Assembly (NCBI GenBank): GCA_020437045.1
Contig: JAGQWV010000488.1
Location: 1-6,175, forward strand
Length of the DNA: 6,175 nt
Origin: Saprospiraceae bacterium
GTDB taxonomy: Bacteria > Bacteroidota > Bacteroidia > Chitinophagales > Saprospiraceae
Direction of reading: 5' to 3'
Shown here: piece after piece, positions 1 to 6,175 of the stretch
How the letters are laid out: each line of letters starts with the position of its first letter
Numbering within the stretch: position 1 is the first letter of the stretch
Program-made: the position numbers and the translations under genes
The notes under the pieces: generated by a model
Told to the model about the DNA's origin: nothing
What the model saw: only the letters and a program-made list of their open reading frames with translations
Database searches by the model: none

Positions 1-323
1 CGGTAAGCAGATACCAGATTTATCAAGATCGGTCTTATCAGTATCGTAACAGCTATCAGGGTTTTATCGGCCTGCTAGAGACTTATGGAGATAAGAATGC
101 ATTTCGAATGACGTCTTACCACCGGCTGGATTTTAATATCTCGTTTCACCGGCAGAAAAAGAAACATGATCGAACCTGGTCTTTCGGTGCCTACAATGCC
201 TACTGGCATAAAAATCCTTATTTTATTTACTCTTCGAAAACTCCATCGGAGGAGACTGCCTACAAAGAAGTCAGTCTGATACCTTTTGCCATTCCTTATT
301 TCAGTTATGCTTTTAAATTTTAA
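1..323 (+). CDS. TonB-dependent receptor, C-terminal fragment
   Basis: This is the last ~106 residues of an outer-membrane beta-barrel receptor that imports a ligand using TonB energy. The reading frame is open from base 3 to the TAA at 321-323, so the gene enters from outside the window. The text matches the typical end of Bacteroidota receptors: a YGDKNAFRM segment, then YHRLDFNISF, then a basic turn (RQKKKHDR), then a strand with W-F-G-YNAY, a NPYF segment, and a final strand with IPYFSYAFKF. Ending in Phe is the usual barrel-assembly signal. The plug domain and TonB box are upstream and not visible, so the ligand cannot be told. The 4-bp gap to the following DUF4249 gene indicates one operon. 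Family assignment is firm; substrate is unknown. Confidence 0.88.
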   Translation, partial: VSRYQIYQDRSYQYRNSYQGFIGLLETYGDKNAFRMTSYHRLDFNISFHRQKKKHDRTWSFGAYNAYWHKNPYFIYSSKTPSEETAYKEVSLIPFAIPYFSYAFKF

Positions 324-327
324 TCCG

Positions 328-1227
328 ATGAAAAGAATTGCTCCTTTTTTCTGCTTGGCCGTCGGGTTTATGTTGCTTTCATCTTGTGAGGGATTGTTCG
401 AGACTTCAGTCGATTATGAAGTGCCACAACAAACACCGGTTTTGGCAACTACGGCTATAATACCTGCAAATTATGATACAGCTGGGATCTTTATATCGCA
501 TACCACTCCGGATCTGCATTCATTTCCCGGCATTATCCACGATGCCAGAATTACCCTGCAAATAGGAGATCAACCCTATACCGACTGGCAGCAAGATAAT
601 GACCTACTATATAAAATAACGGCTTTTAACGTTTCTGATCATCAAGGGGAAATAGCCTCGTTACGTATAGAAGCCAATGATTTTACAACCGTGTATTCGG
701 AAATTCAGATACCGACATTGCCCAAGATTCGTGAAATCACCTATGGTTTCCATCAGGCGATCAGTGACGACGGCACCCGAATTGACCAATTAAAGTTGAA
801 ATTGGATGATCCGGTGGACGAAGAAAATTTTTATGGATTACAGGCCTTTTATTCCCGTTTACGATTTCGAGATACGACCAACATGTTTGATACAGTCAGG
901 GTCTTTTTAGAAGCAGATGAACTGGTAACGGAAGGTGGCAGTCCTTTGTTTTTTAGTGATGCAACGTTCAATGGCAGGCAGGCAGAATTAAGAATTCGCG
1001 CCTATAATTATAATCCACCAAGTCGTGATAGTGGCCAGGTGATTGTGCAGGTACTTACTTTTCCAAAAGATTATTATCTATATTTAAAAAGCGTTGAAGT
1101 ATTTAATAATGCCGATGGAAATCCCTTTGCGGAACCTGCTGACTTGTATTCAAATTTTGAAAATGGAACGGGCATTTTTTCAATTTATCAGGTCGATGAG
1201 CATATCGTTGACGTGGATTTTGAATAA
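328..1227 (+). CDS. DUF4249 family outer-membrane lipoprotein
   Basis: This 299-residue lipoprotein is the usual partner of a TonB-dependent receptor in Bacteroidota; the family's biochemical role is not established, but the pairing suggests a surface or periplasmic part of the same uptake system. I chose the ATG at 328 because it starts a classic lipoprotein signal (MKRIAPFF, a hydrophobic stretch, then LSSC with the lipidated Cys at residue 20) and lies 4 bp after the receptor stop. A longer frame from a TTG at 286 would overlap the receptor and bury the signal peptide. Family marks include a beta-rich N-terminal half ending in an IPTLP segment (residues 128-132), a strand YYLYLKSVEVF (249-259), and the characteristic C-terminal NPFAEPADLYSNFENG followed by GIF (265-284). 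Length is slightly short for the family, but both ends look complete. No SD-like site is visible; translational coupling to the receptor gene is likely. Confidence 0.88.
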   Translation: MKRIAPFFCLAVGFMLLSSCEGLFETSVDYEVPQQTPVLATTAIIPANYDTAGIFISHTTPDLHSFPGIIHDARITLQIGDQPYTDWQQDNDLLYKITAFNVSDHQGEIASLRIEANDFTTVYSEIQIPTLPKIREITYGFHQAISDDGTRIDQLKLKLDDPVDEENFYGLQAFYSRLRFRDTTNMFDTVRVFLEADELVTEGGSPLFFSDATFNGRQAELRIRAYNYNPPSRDSGQVIVQVLTFPKDYYLYLKSVEVFNNADGNPFAEPADLYSNFENGTGIFSIYQVDEHIVDVDFE

Positions 1228-1373
1228 TTTATTTGTTGTTTTTATTAACCAGAATTACCAATTAAACGAATCAATGGAGTAATTGTGGGCGGACTTCCCT
1301 TCATAGATCGAGGGCGAGCGCTGGGAATTGAAAAATTTCTAATTGAAAAACATTGCCCATTATTGCCAACTGA
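1228..1373. other. Intergenic region between converging genes
   Basis: This 146-bp gap lies between the end of the DUF4249 gene and the end of the FG-GAP gene, which converge. It holds a GC-rich patch (about 1285-1323) in AT-rich surroundings and a direct repeat of AATTGAAAAA at 1326-1335 and 1341-1350. I see no convincing hairpin plus T-run terminator on either strand; the best stem (CCCT at 1297-1300 with AGGG at 1311-1314) is only 4 bp. No gene is supported here. Confidence 0.4.
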
Positions 1374-3110
1374 CTATTCTATAAATATTTTATTTATAAT
1401 TTCTCCATCATTTAGGGTTGTGACATGTAGCAGGTAAATTCCCCGAGTTACATCGGCTATTCCTATGACTTGTCGATTTTTAATATTGGTAAATATTTTT
1501 AATATTCTTCCATTAATATCACAAATTTGGATTTGCTTGATTAGCCGGTCCGTATCTACCGTAATATAATTTCTTGCTGGATTGGGATACGCTTTAAAAT
1601 TAAAGCTAGTGATCGATTTTGATCCTGTCGAAATCTTTTGTTCGATAAATCCGTTCCGCTGATTATTTCCTTTGTATGTGCTCCAAAGTACATGACTGCT
1701 ATCGGCAGGGGCATTGACTTCATAAACATATAATAGTGTGGAATCGTGGCTGCTACCTTCATTTTCGGTATAAGTCAAGACGGCCATATCCAACAGTCCA
1801 TTTCCATCCACATCGCCGAGGGTTGCTCCATTCAAATAAGTCCAGCCGTAAGGCCTTAGGGGGAATCCCGGCAACTCACCGCTGCCATCCAGTTTGTAAG
1901 CATGAATAAATCCGTATCCCAGCGAATCAATCATGTTGGAGGGGAAAATGATTTCCGGATCATTATCACCATCGATGTCGGCTACCGTGATCAAGCCTTC
2001 CAGTCCGCCACTTTTTATAATAGGGAAACCATCGAGCAAGCTCCCGTCTTCCCTCCAGGCAAATAGCATGGGTTTAGCGGTACCATCCGATATCGGCCTG
2101 CCGGTCAATATCAAAGGTGCTCCCTGATAGTCTATTACGGTAGGCGTATGATAGGTCCACTGACCTTGTGGTACGGGTCGTGGCCATCCTGGTCGTGGCA
2201 ATCCATCGGATTGCAGCACGATATAAAGTGGAAGATCCCCATGACCTTCCGTGATAATTTCCCGTAAGCCATCCCCATCCAGGTCGGCCAGAATGGGAGA
2301 TTGAAAACTGAATTTTGTCAGGCCATTGCCGAAAGGCCAGCCTTCTTTGACGCTGCCCTGTAGATTGAAGGCATAGATCTCCCGGGTGGAGTTGATCACG
2401 ATATCCGGACTACCATCTCCATCGATATCACCTATGGAGGGCGTAACTGCTGGGACATTGGGCAAGGTGACCGGCCAATCAGTACTGTAACTGGTACCAT
2501 CGTAGCGCAACAGATAGGTGGATCCAAGTCCCGACTCCAGATCACTGCAGACAATTTCCATCTTGCCATCCGCATCCACATCCTCAAGGGCAGCGGAGGA
2601 AATCATCCAGCGGCCGTTAAAGCTTTGAGGCCATCCCGGTTTAACAACTCCTCGTGAATTGAAGGCATAGAGCTGCCCCGGGTCCTGGTTAAAGCCGGTG
2701 GGAATGATTATGTCTTTAATGCCATCATTTTCGAGATCACCGATAGACGCCGGAAACCGGGCAAGGCCACTCAGATTTTGAGACCACCATAAAGAGTCGC
2801 CACGATAAACAAAAAGACGGTCAGCTACCCCAAATATGATCTCATCTCGCTCATCTCCATCCAGGTCTGCCAGGGTTACATTCCGAAAATTTTTAAACGT
2901 AGGATCTGCGGCAAACACTAACGGATATCCATCCCTTAACCGGATTTCCACGGATGACCGGTCAGGATCTGCAAAGTGACTTTCCGGTGTGCCTATTGCT
3001 TTGATAGTGATGCGACTGTCATCGTTAAGGGAAGCCATACGCCACTGCGCACCGACTCCAAACCATTGCACACCTAACCACAGCATAAGGATAAATTGCC
3101 TATATTTCAT
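1374..3110 (-). CDS. Secreted FG-GAP/VCBS repeat protein with T9SS type A sorting domain
   Basis: This 578-residue protein is exported and probably displayed on the cell surface or released by the type IX secretion system. It starts with a Sec signal peptide (MKYRQFILMLWLGVQWFGVGA, likely cut after residue 21). Residues ~70-450 carry a regular series of calcium-binding loops of the FG-GAP/VCBS type at residues 81, 124, 176, 227, 275, 377 and 432 (for example ADLDGD, GDIDGDGSPD, ADIDGD), spaced 43-55 residues apart, as in an integrin-alpha-like beta-propeller. GWP or GFP motifs recur between loops. One expected loop near residue 326 is degenerate. Residues ~506-578 form the type A sorting domain: YPNPARNYITV, then DINGR, then GIYLLHV and a final KIFIE. 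No enzyme domain is visible; a binding or adhesion role is an inference. The ATG at 3110 is preceded by the purine run AAAAGAG. It is transcribed divergently from the HupE-like gene, 39 bp away. Confidence 0.9.
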   Translation of the reverse strand: MKYRQFILMLWLGVQWFGVGAQWRMASLNDDSRITIKAIGTPESHFADPDRSSVEIRLRDGYPLVFAADPTFKNFRNVTLADLDGDERDEIIFGVADRLFVYRGDSLWWSQNLSGLARFPASIGDLENDGIKDIIIPTGFNQDPGQLYAFNSRGVVKPGWPQSFNGRWMISSAALEDVDADGKMEIVCSDLESGLGSTYLLRYDGTSYSTDWPVTLPNVPAVTPSIGDIDGDGSPDIVINSTREIYAFNLQGSVKEGWPFGNGLTKFSFQSPILADLDGDGLREIITEGHGDLPLYIVLQSDGLPRPGWPRPVPQGQWTYHTPTVIDYQGAPLILTGRPISDGTAKPMLFAWREDGSLLDGFPIIKSGGLEGLITVADIDGDNDPEIIFPSNMIDSLGYGFIHAYKLDGSGELPGFPLRPYGWTYLNGATLGDVDGNGLLDMAVLTYTENEGSSHDSTLLYVYEVNAPADSSHVLWSTYKGNNQRNGFIEQKISTGSKSITSFNFKAYPNPARNYITVDTDRLIKQIQICDINGRILKIFTNIKNRQVIGIADVTRGIYLLHVTTLNDGEIINKIFIE

Positions 3111-3149
3111 CTCTTTTCAAACAATCTAATCTAATTAATTGCTGCTTGT
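3111..3149. promoter_or_regulatory. Compact divergent intergenic promoter region
   Basis: These 39 bp separate the start codons of the FG-GAP gene (minus) and the HupE-like gene (plus). They are AT-rich and contain a short tandem repeat (AATCTAATCTAATTAATT at 3123-3140). Both genes probably start here, so promoter elements must overlap each other or reach into the opposite gene. On the minus strand TAGATTG followed by TTTG loosely resembles the Bacteroidota -7 element TAnnTTTG, but it does not match exactly. No SD-like site precedes the ATG at 3150. The regulatory role rests on position, not on a clear motif. Confidence 0.35.
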
Positions 3150-3734
3150 ATGGACCAATTTATGGTTTATTTAAAATTGGGATTTGAGCATATTGCTGAC
3201 TTTGCCGGTTACGACCATATGCTCTTTGTGATCACCCTCTGTGCTTTTTATTCATGGCGATCATGGAAGAAAATCTTAGTGCTGGTAACCGCATTTACCA
3301 TTGGCCATTCTATCACCCTTGCCCTTTCGGCTTTTAACATTATCAATATTCCTCAGCAACTCGTAGAGACCGCTATTCCGATTACTATTTTTCTAACGGC
3401 TATTCATAATGTGGTGACTAAGCCCGATACGGGTACCAAAGTCATTTTTCACTCCAATTATTTTCTTGCTTTGTTTTTCGGGTTTATTCACGGGATGGGT
3501 TTCTCCAATTTTTTTCGGGCATTGACCGGAGGAGAAAGTGTCGTTCGGGAATTATTTGCTTTTAATGTGGGTTTGGAAATCGGACAGATTATGATCGTAT
3601 CGATATTTTTTACGTTATATTTTCTGTTAGACAAAATATTCACCATTAAGCAGAGAGATTGGAATCTATTTATTTCCGGAGCAGGGGCAGGTGTATCACT
3701 GATCATGATTATCGAGGCACTTTTAGGAAAGTAA
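3150..3734 (+). CDS. HupE/UreJ family membrane protein
   Basis: This 194-residue inner-membrane protein belongs to the HupE/UreJ_2 family, whose members are thought to move metal ions such as nickel, although most are untested. About six membrane helices are visible (roughly residues 24-36, 42-62, 72-88, 104-120, 136-160, 172-192). Family signatures are GFEHIADFAGYDHMLF at 11-26 (His14, Asp22, His23), FTIGHSITL at 49-57, AIHN at 84-87, GFIHGMGFSN at 111-120 and FNVGLEIGQ at 138-146; the buried His, Asp and Glu residues suit metal binding. The protein begins directly at the membrane domain, without the N-terminal periplasmic domain found in longer family members. It is the first gene of a pair with the DUF6702 gene, which overlaps its end. 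The final two codons (Gly-Lys) before TAA may be a read-through caused by one substitution, see findings. Family is secure; the transported ion is not. Confidence 0.85.
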   Translation: MDQFMVYLKLGFEHIADFAGYDHMLFVITLCAFYSWRSWKKILVLVTAFTIGHSITLALSAFNIINIPQQLVETAIPITIFLTAIHNVVTKPDTGTKVIFHSNYFLALFFGFIHGMGFSNFFRALTGGESVVRELFAFNVGLEIGQIMIVSIFFTLYFLLDKIFTIKQRDWNLFISGAGAGVSLIMIIEALLGK

Positions 3735-4231
3735 TTCTCCTACTTCCCTTATTTGTAACATTTTTTTTGAGTGCTGCCCACCCATTAAAAATGAGTGTCG
3801 CTACGCTAACCTATGATGATTCTAAGGGAGTGTATTCTATTGATCTTAGGATGTTTCTCGATGACTATCTGGTCATTTCCGGTGATTTAAAAGAAGAGAA
3901 TAATCCTTTCGGTCAGATACTTAGTACTCCGGCTAAGGGAGAAATCCGCGATTATCTGGAGCAGCACTTCAAGATATATTTTAATGGTCAGCAGATGGAG
4001 TTGAAGGTCAACAAAGTAAAAACAGAAGAAGTAACCATTCACGTTGTCATTGAGATAAAATCTACCATGGTGCCGGCAGAAATCAAAGAGGTAAAAGTGG
4101 AGGATACCATTTATGTCGACCAATTTATCAATCAGCGAAATGTAATTCACATTACCCTTCCTGAAAAGTCGAAAAAGAGCCTCTTATTTAATAAGTATCA
4201 GCGCGTATTAAATGCCCAATGGGATGATTAA
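3659..4231 (+). CDS. DUF6702 family periplasmic protein, start codon uncertain
   Basis: This is a small exported protein of the Bacteroidota DUF6702 family, function unknown. The recognisable part is a signal peptide (RKVILLLPLFVTFFLSAA) cut just before HPLKMSV, then a beta-rich domain with LRMFLDDYL, a GEIRDYLEQHFKIYFNG segment, and a C-terminal LLFNKYQRV. The coordinates use the only upstream canonical start, a TTG at 3659, which gives 190 residues and a 76-bp overlap with the HupE-like gene. That start adds 22 residues ahead of the signal peptide that do not look like a normal leader. Relatives should begin as MKxxLLL, and here the matching codon at 3725 is AGG rather than ATG. The first true in-frame ATG (3791) lies after the signal peptide and would leave the protein in the cytoplasm. 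The body of the gene is intact with no stops. It may use TTG or a rare start, be silent, or reflect a sequencing error. Confidence 0.75.
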   Translation: MESIYFRSRGRCITDHDYRGTFRKVILLLPLFVTFFLSAAHPLKMSVATLTYDDSKGVYSIDLRMFLDDYLVISGDLKEENNPFGQILSTPAKGEIRDYLEQHFKIYFNGQQMELKVNKVKTEEVTIHVVIEIKSTMVPAEIKEVKVEDTIYVDQFINQRNVIHITLPEKSKKSLLFNKYQRVLNAQWDD

Positions 4232-4256
4232 CGCACCGACTTAAACCTTTGACATT

Positions 4257-6017
4257 CTATTGCAATCCTTTTCTTTTGATCCCAATATCTTCAGCCTGTA
4301 CACCAGGGTAATTATGCCCAAAACTACTGCGCAGATAAGTTAGAATCTGAGCCAGCGTTTCGTCGTCCAGATAAGAAAAGGAAGGCATGATATTATTATA
4401 GGCTTCTCCATTTACCATGATGTCTCCCGACAAACCATTGAGCACAATATCGATTAGTTTTTGTTGGTCGGAAACCCAGCTAGGGTCAGTCAATGCAGGA
4501 AACCTTCCACCGGCACCCAGCCCATCTCGCTGATGACACGGACTGCAAAATGTATTAAAATTTGTAGCCAGACCTTGATCCTTTCCCAATTGTAGGTTGT
4601 CTTTTACCTCGTCAGGAGTCCGAAGATTAGGCCGTGATTTTCTTTCTTCCATAGTGGCCAGCTCCGCTTTTCCAAATTTTTGCCGGTCTCCCTTAAAAGA
4701 AATTTTCCAAATTTTGCCCCGGTTTGAGTCGGTGATATACAGAGAGCCATCTGGTCCTTCTGCCAGTCCCATGGGCCGGTATTTTGCATTAGACGTACTA
4801 ACAATCGTATCTATTTGAGCAAAACCATCGGCAAAGACCTCCCAGGTACCGGTAGGTTCACCGTGTTCAAAGGGTACGAAACAGACAAAATATCCTGCCT
4901 GAGGGTATGGTGCCCTGTTGGTTGATCCATGAAATGCTATGAAGGCCCCATGCCGGTATCTTTCGGGAAACTGATCACCATGATAAAAAAGTAGATCGTT
5001 TGGGGCCCAATGTCCCGGAAATCCCATCAATGGCGGATCACAATCTTCGCATCGCCCGGTTATGTGACCGTCGCCCCCGTATTCTGGAGCTAAGACCAGC
5101 TTATTCTGCATCTGGTCGAAGTAACAATAAGGCCAGCCATAGTCGGCATCTTTCTCTATGCGCAACAATTCCTCGGCGGGAAGTACCGCACTCTGCCAAC
5201 GGGAGTAAAGGTTTGGAAACAACATAAACAAGTCGTCCCGGCCATGCATCATGGCGTATAGCCGGCGATCGTCGGGATTCCAGCGCAATCCCAGTACACT
5301 TCTAATGCCGGTAGCATATTTTATCCCATCTTGTTGGCGTTGGTTCATCTTATTGGCATCAAACTGCCAAATTCCGCCATGTAGTACTAACTCTGGACAC
5401 GGATCTAATCCCGATACGCCTGGTTTCCCACCGGGTGAATTACTCAAATCCTGGCAGGCATTGGAAGGCGACCCAAAAGGCACATACATTTTACCCTCAT
5501 CGTCGAAAGCCACCGGTTTGGTAATATGCCAATGCCGACCATGAGGATGATCATCGATCAACACCGTGTCCAGAGGAGTATCCGGGACCAGGTGATCCGC
5601 TTGCAATTTTTGCCGGTAAAGGACTAATTCCGAAGAAAAATACAGATAATCATCGTGTATGGTCATTCCGGTTGCCAGCCCTCCATGATTGGAATACGTT
5701 CCGAAATATTTAATTTCATCAGCCCGGCCATCTCCGGTGGTATCACGTAAAGCCACATTTCCGTATTTGCCCTCATAGGGTCTTCGCAATTTAACATATA
5801 TATACCCCTGGTCACTTACAGCGATATGTCTTGCTTTGCCTACGCTGTCTGCCACCACCACGGACTCAAAACCATTGGGTAGGGCCAGCTCAGACTGAGT
5901 GGTCCCAAACGGTGACGCTGCTGGTTGACAGGCAAACAATAATACCCCCAGAGTGAGTACCAGGAAATTGAAAGACTGGAAAAAAAATTTCCTTCCAGAC
6001 AAGATTTGATTTAACAT
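4257..6017 (-). CDS. PQQ-dependent sugar/sorbosone dehydrogenase-like lipoprotein with C-terminal cytochrome c
   Basis: This 586-residue protein probably oxidises a sugar or other alcohol/aldehyde outside the inner membrane and passes electrons to its own haem. The ATG at 6017 starts a lipoprotein signal with the lipobox FAC at Cys30; a longer frame from TTG at 6089 would put 24 odd residues in front. Residues ~40-440 form the soluble glucose/sorbosone dehydrogenase-type beta-propeller: a calcium-loop-like DTTGDGRADE (92-101), a His-rich HPHGRHWH (157-164) followed by YVPFGSPSNA, GIRSVLGLRWNP (237-248), ADYGWPYCY, FIAFHGSTNR (359-368) and MGLAEGPDGSLYITD near 416-430. The C-terminus is a class I cytochrome c with CSPCH (Cys491, Cys494, His495) and probable axial Met544 in IMPSF. 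A CEDC pair (323-326) could form a disulfide. The PQQ cofactor is inferred from the family. It follows the amidohydrolase gene by 72 bp and converges with the DUF6702 gene 25 bp away. Confidence 0.87.
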   Translation of the reverse strand: MLNQILSGRKFFFQSFNFLVLTLGVLLFACQPAASPFGTTQSELALPNGFESVVVADSVGKARHIAVSDQGYIYVKLRRPYEGKYGNVALRDTTGDGRADEIKYFGTYSNHGGLATGMTIHDDYLYFSSELVLYRQKLQADHLVPDTPLDTVLIDDHPHGRHWHITKPVAFDDEGKMYVPFGSPSNACQDLSNSPGGKPGVSGLDPCPELVLHGGIWQFDANKMNQRQQDGIKYATGIRSVLGLRWNPDDRRLYAMMHGRDDLFMLFPNLYSRWQSAVLPAEELLRIEKDADYGWPYCYFDQMQNKLVLAPEYGGDGHITGRCEDCDPPLMGFPGHWAPNDLLFYHGDQFPERYRHGAFIAFHGSTNRAPYPQAGYFVCFVPFEHGEPTGTWEVFADGFAQIDTIVSTSNAKYRPMGLAEGPDGSLYITDSNRGKIWKISFKGDRQKFGKAELATMEERKSRPNLRTPDEVKDNLQLGKDQGLATNFNTFCSPCHQRDGLGAGGRFPALTDPSWVSDQQKLIDIVLNGLSGDIMVNGEAYNNIMPSFSYLDDETLAQILTYLRSSFGHNYPGVQAEDIGIKRKGLQ

Positions 6018-6077
6018 TTTTATCAAGCAGTAAGAAGAAGAAATAATGATATAATGTTGGGGGCTTTTTGCTTTCAG

Positions 6078-6099
6078 ATCAATTAGCAATCAATTGGCA
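6078..6099. repeat. 11-bp tandem duplication at a gene end
   Basis: Two adjacent 11-bp units, ATCAATTAGCA (6078-6088) and ATCAATTGGCA (6089-6099), differ at one base. The pair spans the TGA stop of the minus-strand amidohydrolase gene. It looks like a small slippage duplication; an operator role is possible but not supported. Confidence 0.6.
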
Positions 6100-6175
6100 A
6101 AATTCTGGGTACTTAGACCATTGAGATCCCATACAATTTTTCCGGCCCGGATCGTGAGCTCAGCTTGCAGCTTCT
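6090..6175 (-). CDS. Probable amidohydrolase (metallohydrolase), C-terminal fragment
   Basis: On the minus strand an open frame enters from the right edge and ends at the TGA at 6090-6092. The 27 visible residues read KLQAELTIRAGKIVWDLNGL and then STQNFAN. The pattern of a strand followed by R-x-GKIVWDLNG is typical of the small C-terminal beta-sandwich of amidohydrolase/deacetylase-type metallohydrolases (dihydroorotase-like superfamily), where the last strand returns to the urease-like composite domain. None of the metal-binding residues are in the window, so substrate and activity cannot be judged. It lies 72 bp upstream of the cytochrome c-fused dehydrogenase in the same direction, so the two may be co-transcribed. 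The frame is too short for certainty about the family. Confidence 0.55.
   Translation of the reverse strand, partial: KLQAELTIRAGKIVWDLNGLSTQNFAN

Noticed and set aside
1094..1282. Plus-strand open frame overlapping the end of the DUF4249 gene
   Set aside because: It is an out-of-frame shadow of the DUF4249 C-terminus, whose own frame carries the conserved family motif.
1297..1314. Possible terminator hairpin CCCT/AGGG
   Set aside because: The stem is only 4 bp with a 10-base loop and no T-run after it.
1261..1434. An open plus-strand stretch across the intergenic gap with a possible GTG start at 1285
   Set aside because: It runs into the reverse complement of the FG-GAP gene's sorting domain, has no ATG or ribosome site, and shows no recognisable family; likely chance.
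1933..2127. A plus-strand open frame opposite the FG-GAP gene, Ser/Pro-rich
   Set aside because: It mirrors the Asp/Gly-rich repeats on the other strand; no independent support.
4597..5544. Several plus-strand open frames (4597-4818, 5000-5227, 5251-5544) opposite the dehydrogenase gene
   Set aside because: They are antisense to a well-supported gene, rich in Ser, Arg and Pro as expected from shadow frames, and have no domain signals.
6018..6089. N-terminal extension of the dehydrogenase from a TTG at 6089
   Set aside because: The extension would place 24 residues ahead of a proper lipoprotein signal and begins at the upstream gene's stop; the ATG at 6017 is far better.

Overview
The window looks like an ordinary chromosomal segment of a Bacteroidota bacterium, perhaps a marine or soil Saprospiria- or Cytophagia-like lineage. 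This rests on four things: the C-terminal end of a TonB-dependent receptor followed by a DUF4249 lipoprotein, a secreted FG-GAP protein with a type IX secretion (T9SS) type A sorting domain, a DUF6702 protein, and the lack of clear Shine-Dalgarno sites. No genus can be named from the sequence. I found no RNA gene, CRISPR array, insertion sequence or phage gene.

Layout: (1) positions 1-1227, plus strand, hold the end of an outer-membrane TonB-dependent receptor and, 4 bp later, its DUF4249 lipoprotein partner; together they form an uptake operon. (2) Positions 1374-3110, minus strand, encode a large secreted repeat protein with a calcium-loop beta-propeller and a T9SS anchor/sorting tail. (3) Positions 3150-4231, plus strand, are a divergently transcribed pair: a HupE/UreJ-type membrane protein and an overlapping DUF6702 periplasmic protein. 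(4) Positions 4257-6175, minus strand, hold a lipoprotein dehydrogenase of the PQQ/sorbosone type fused to cytochrome c, preceded by the last codons of a probable amidohydrolase.

The gene pairs suggest cell-envelope functions: outer-membrane uptake, a secreted surface protein, a possible metal-handling membrane/periplasm pair, and periplasmic or surface oxidation of a sugar-like substrate. The most notable observation is at the HupE-DUF6702 junction. The DUF6702 gene has no ATG ahead of its signal peptide, and an AGG codon sits exactly where ATG is expected. One G-to-T change at 3726 would create both that ATG and an overlapping TGA stop for the HupE gene. A second idea is that this pair is a split form of the longer two-domain HupE/UreJ proteins of other phyla. 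I see no wholly new system here.
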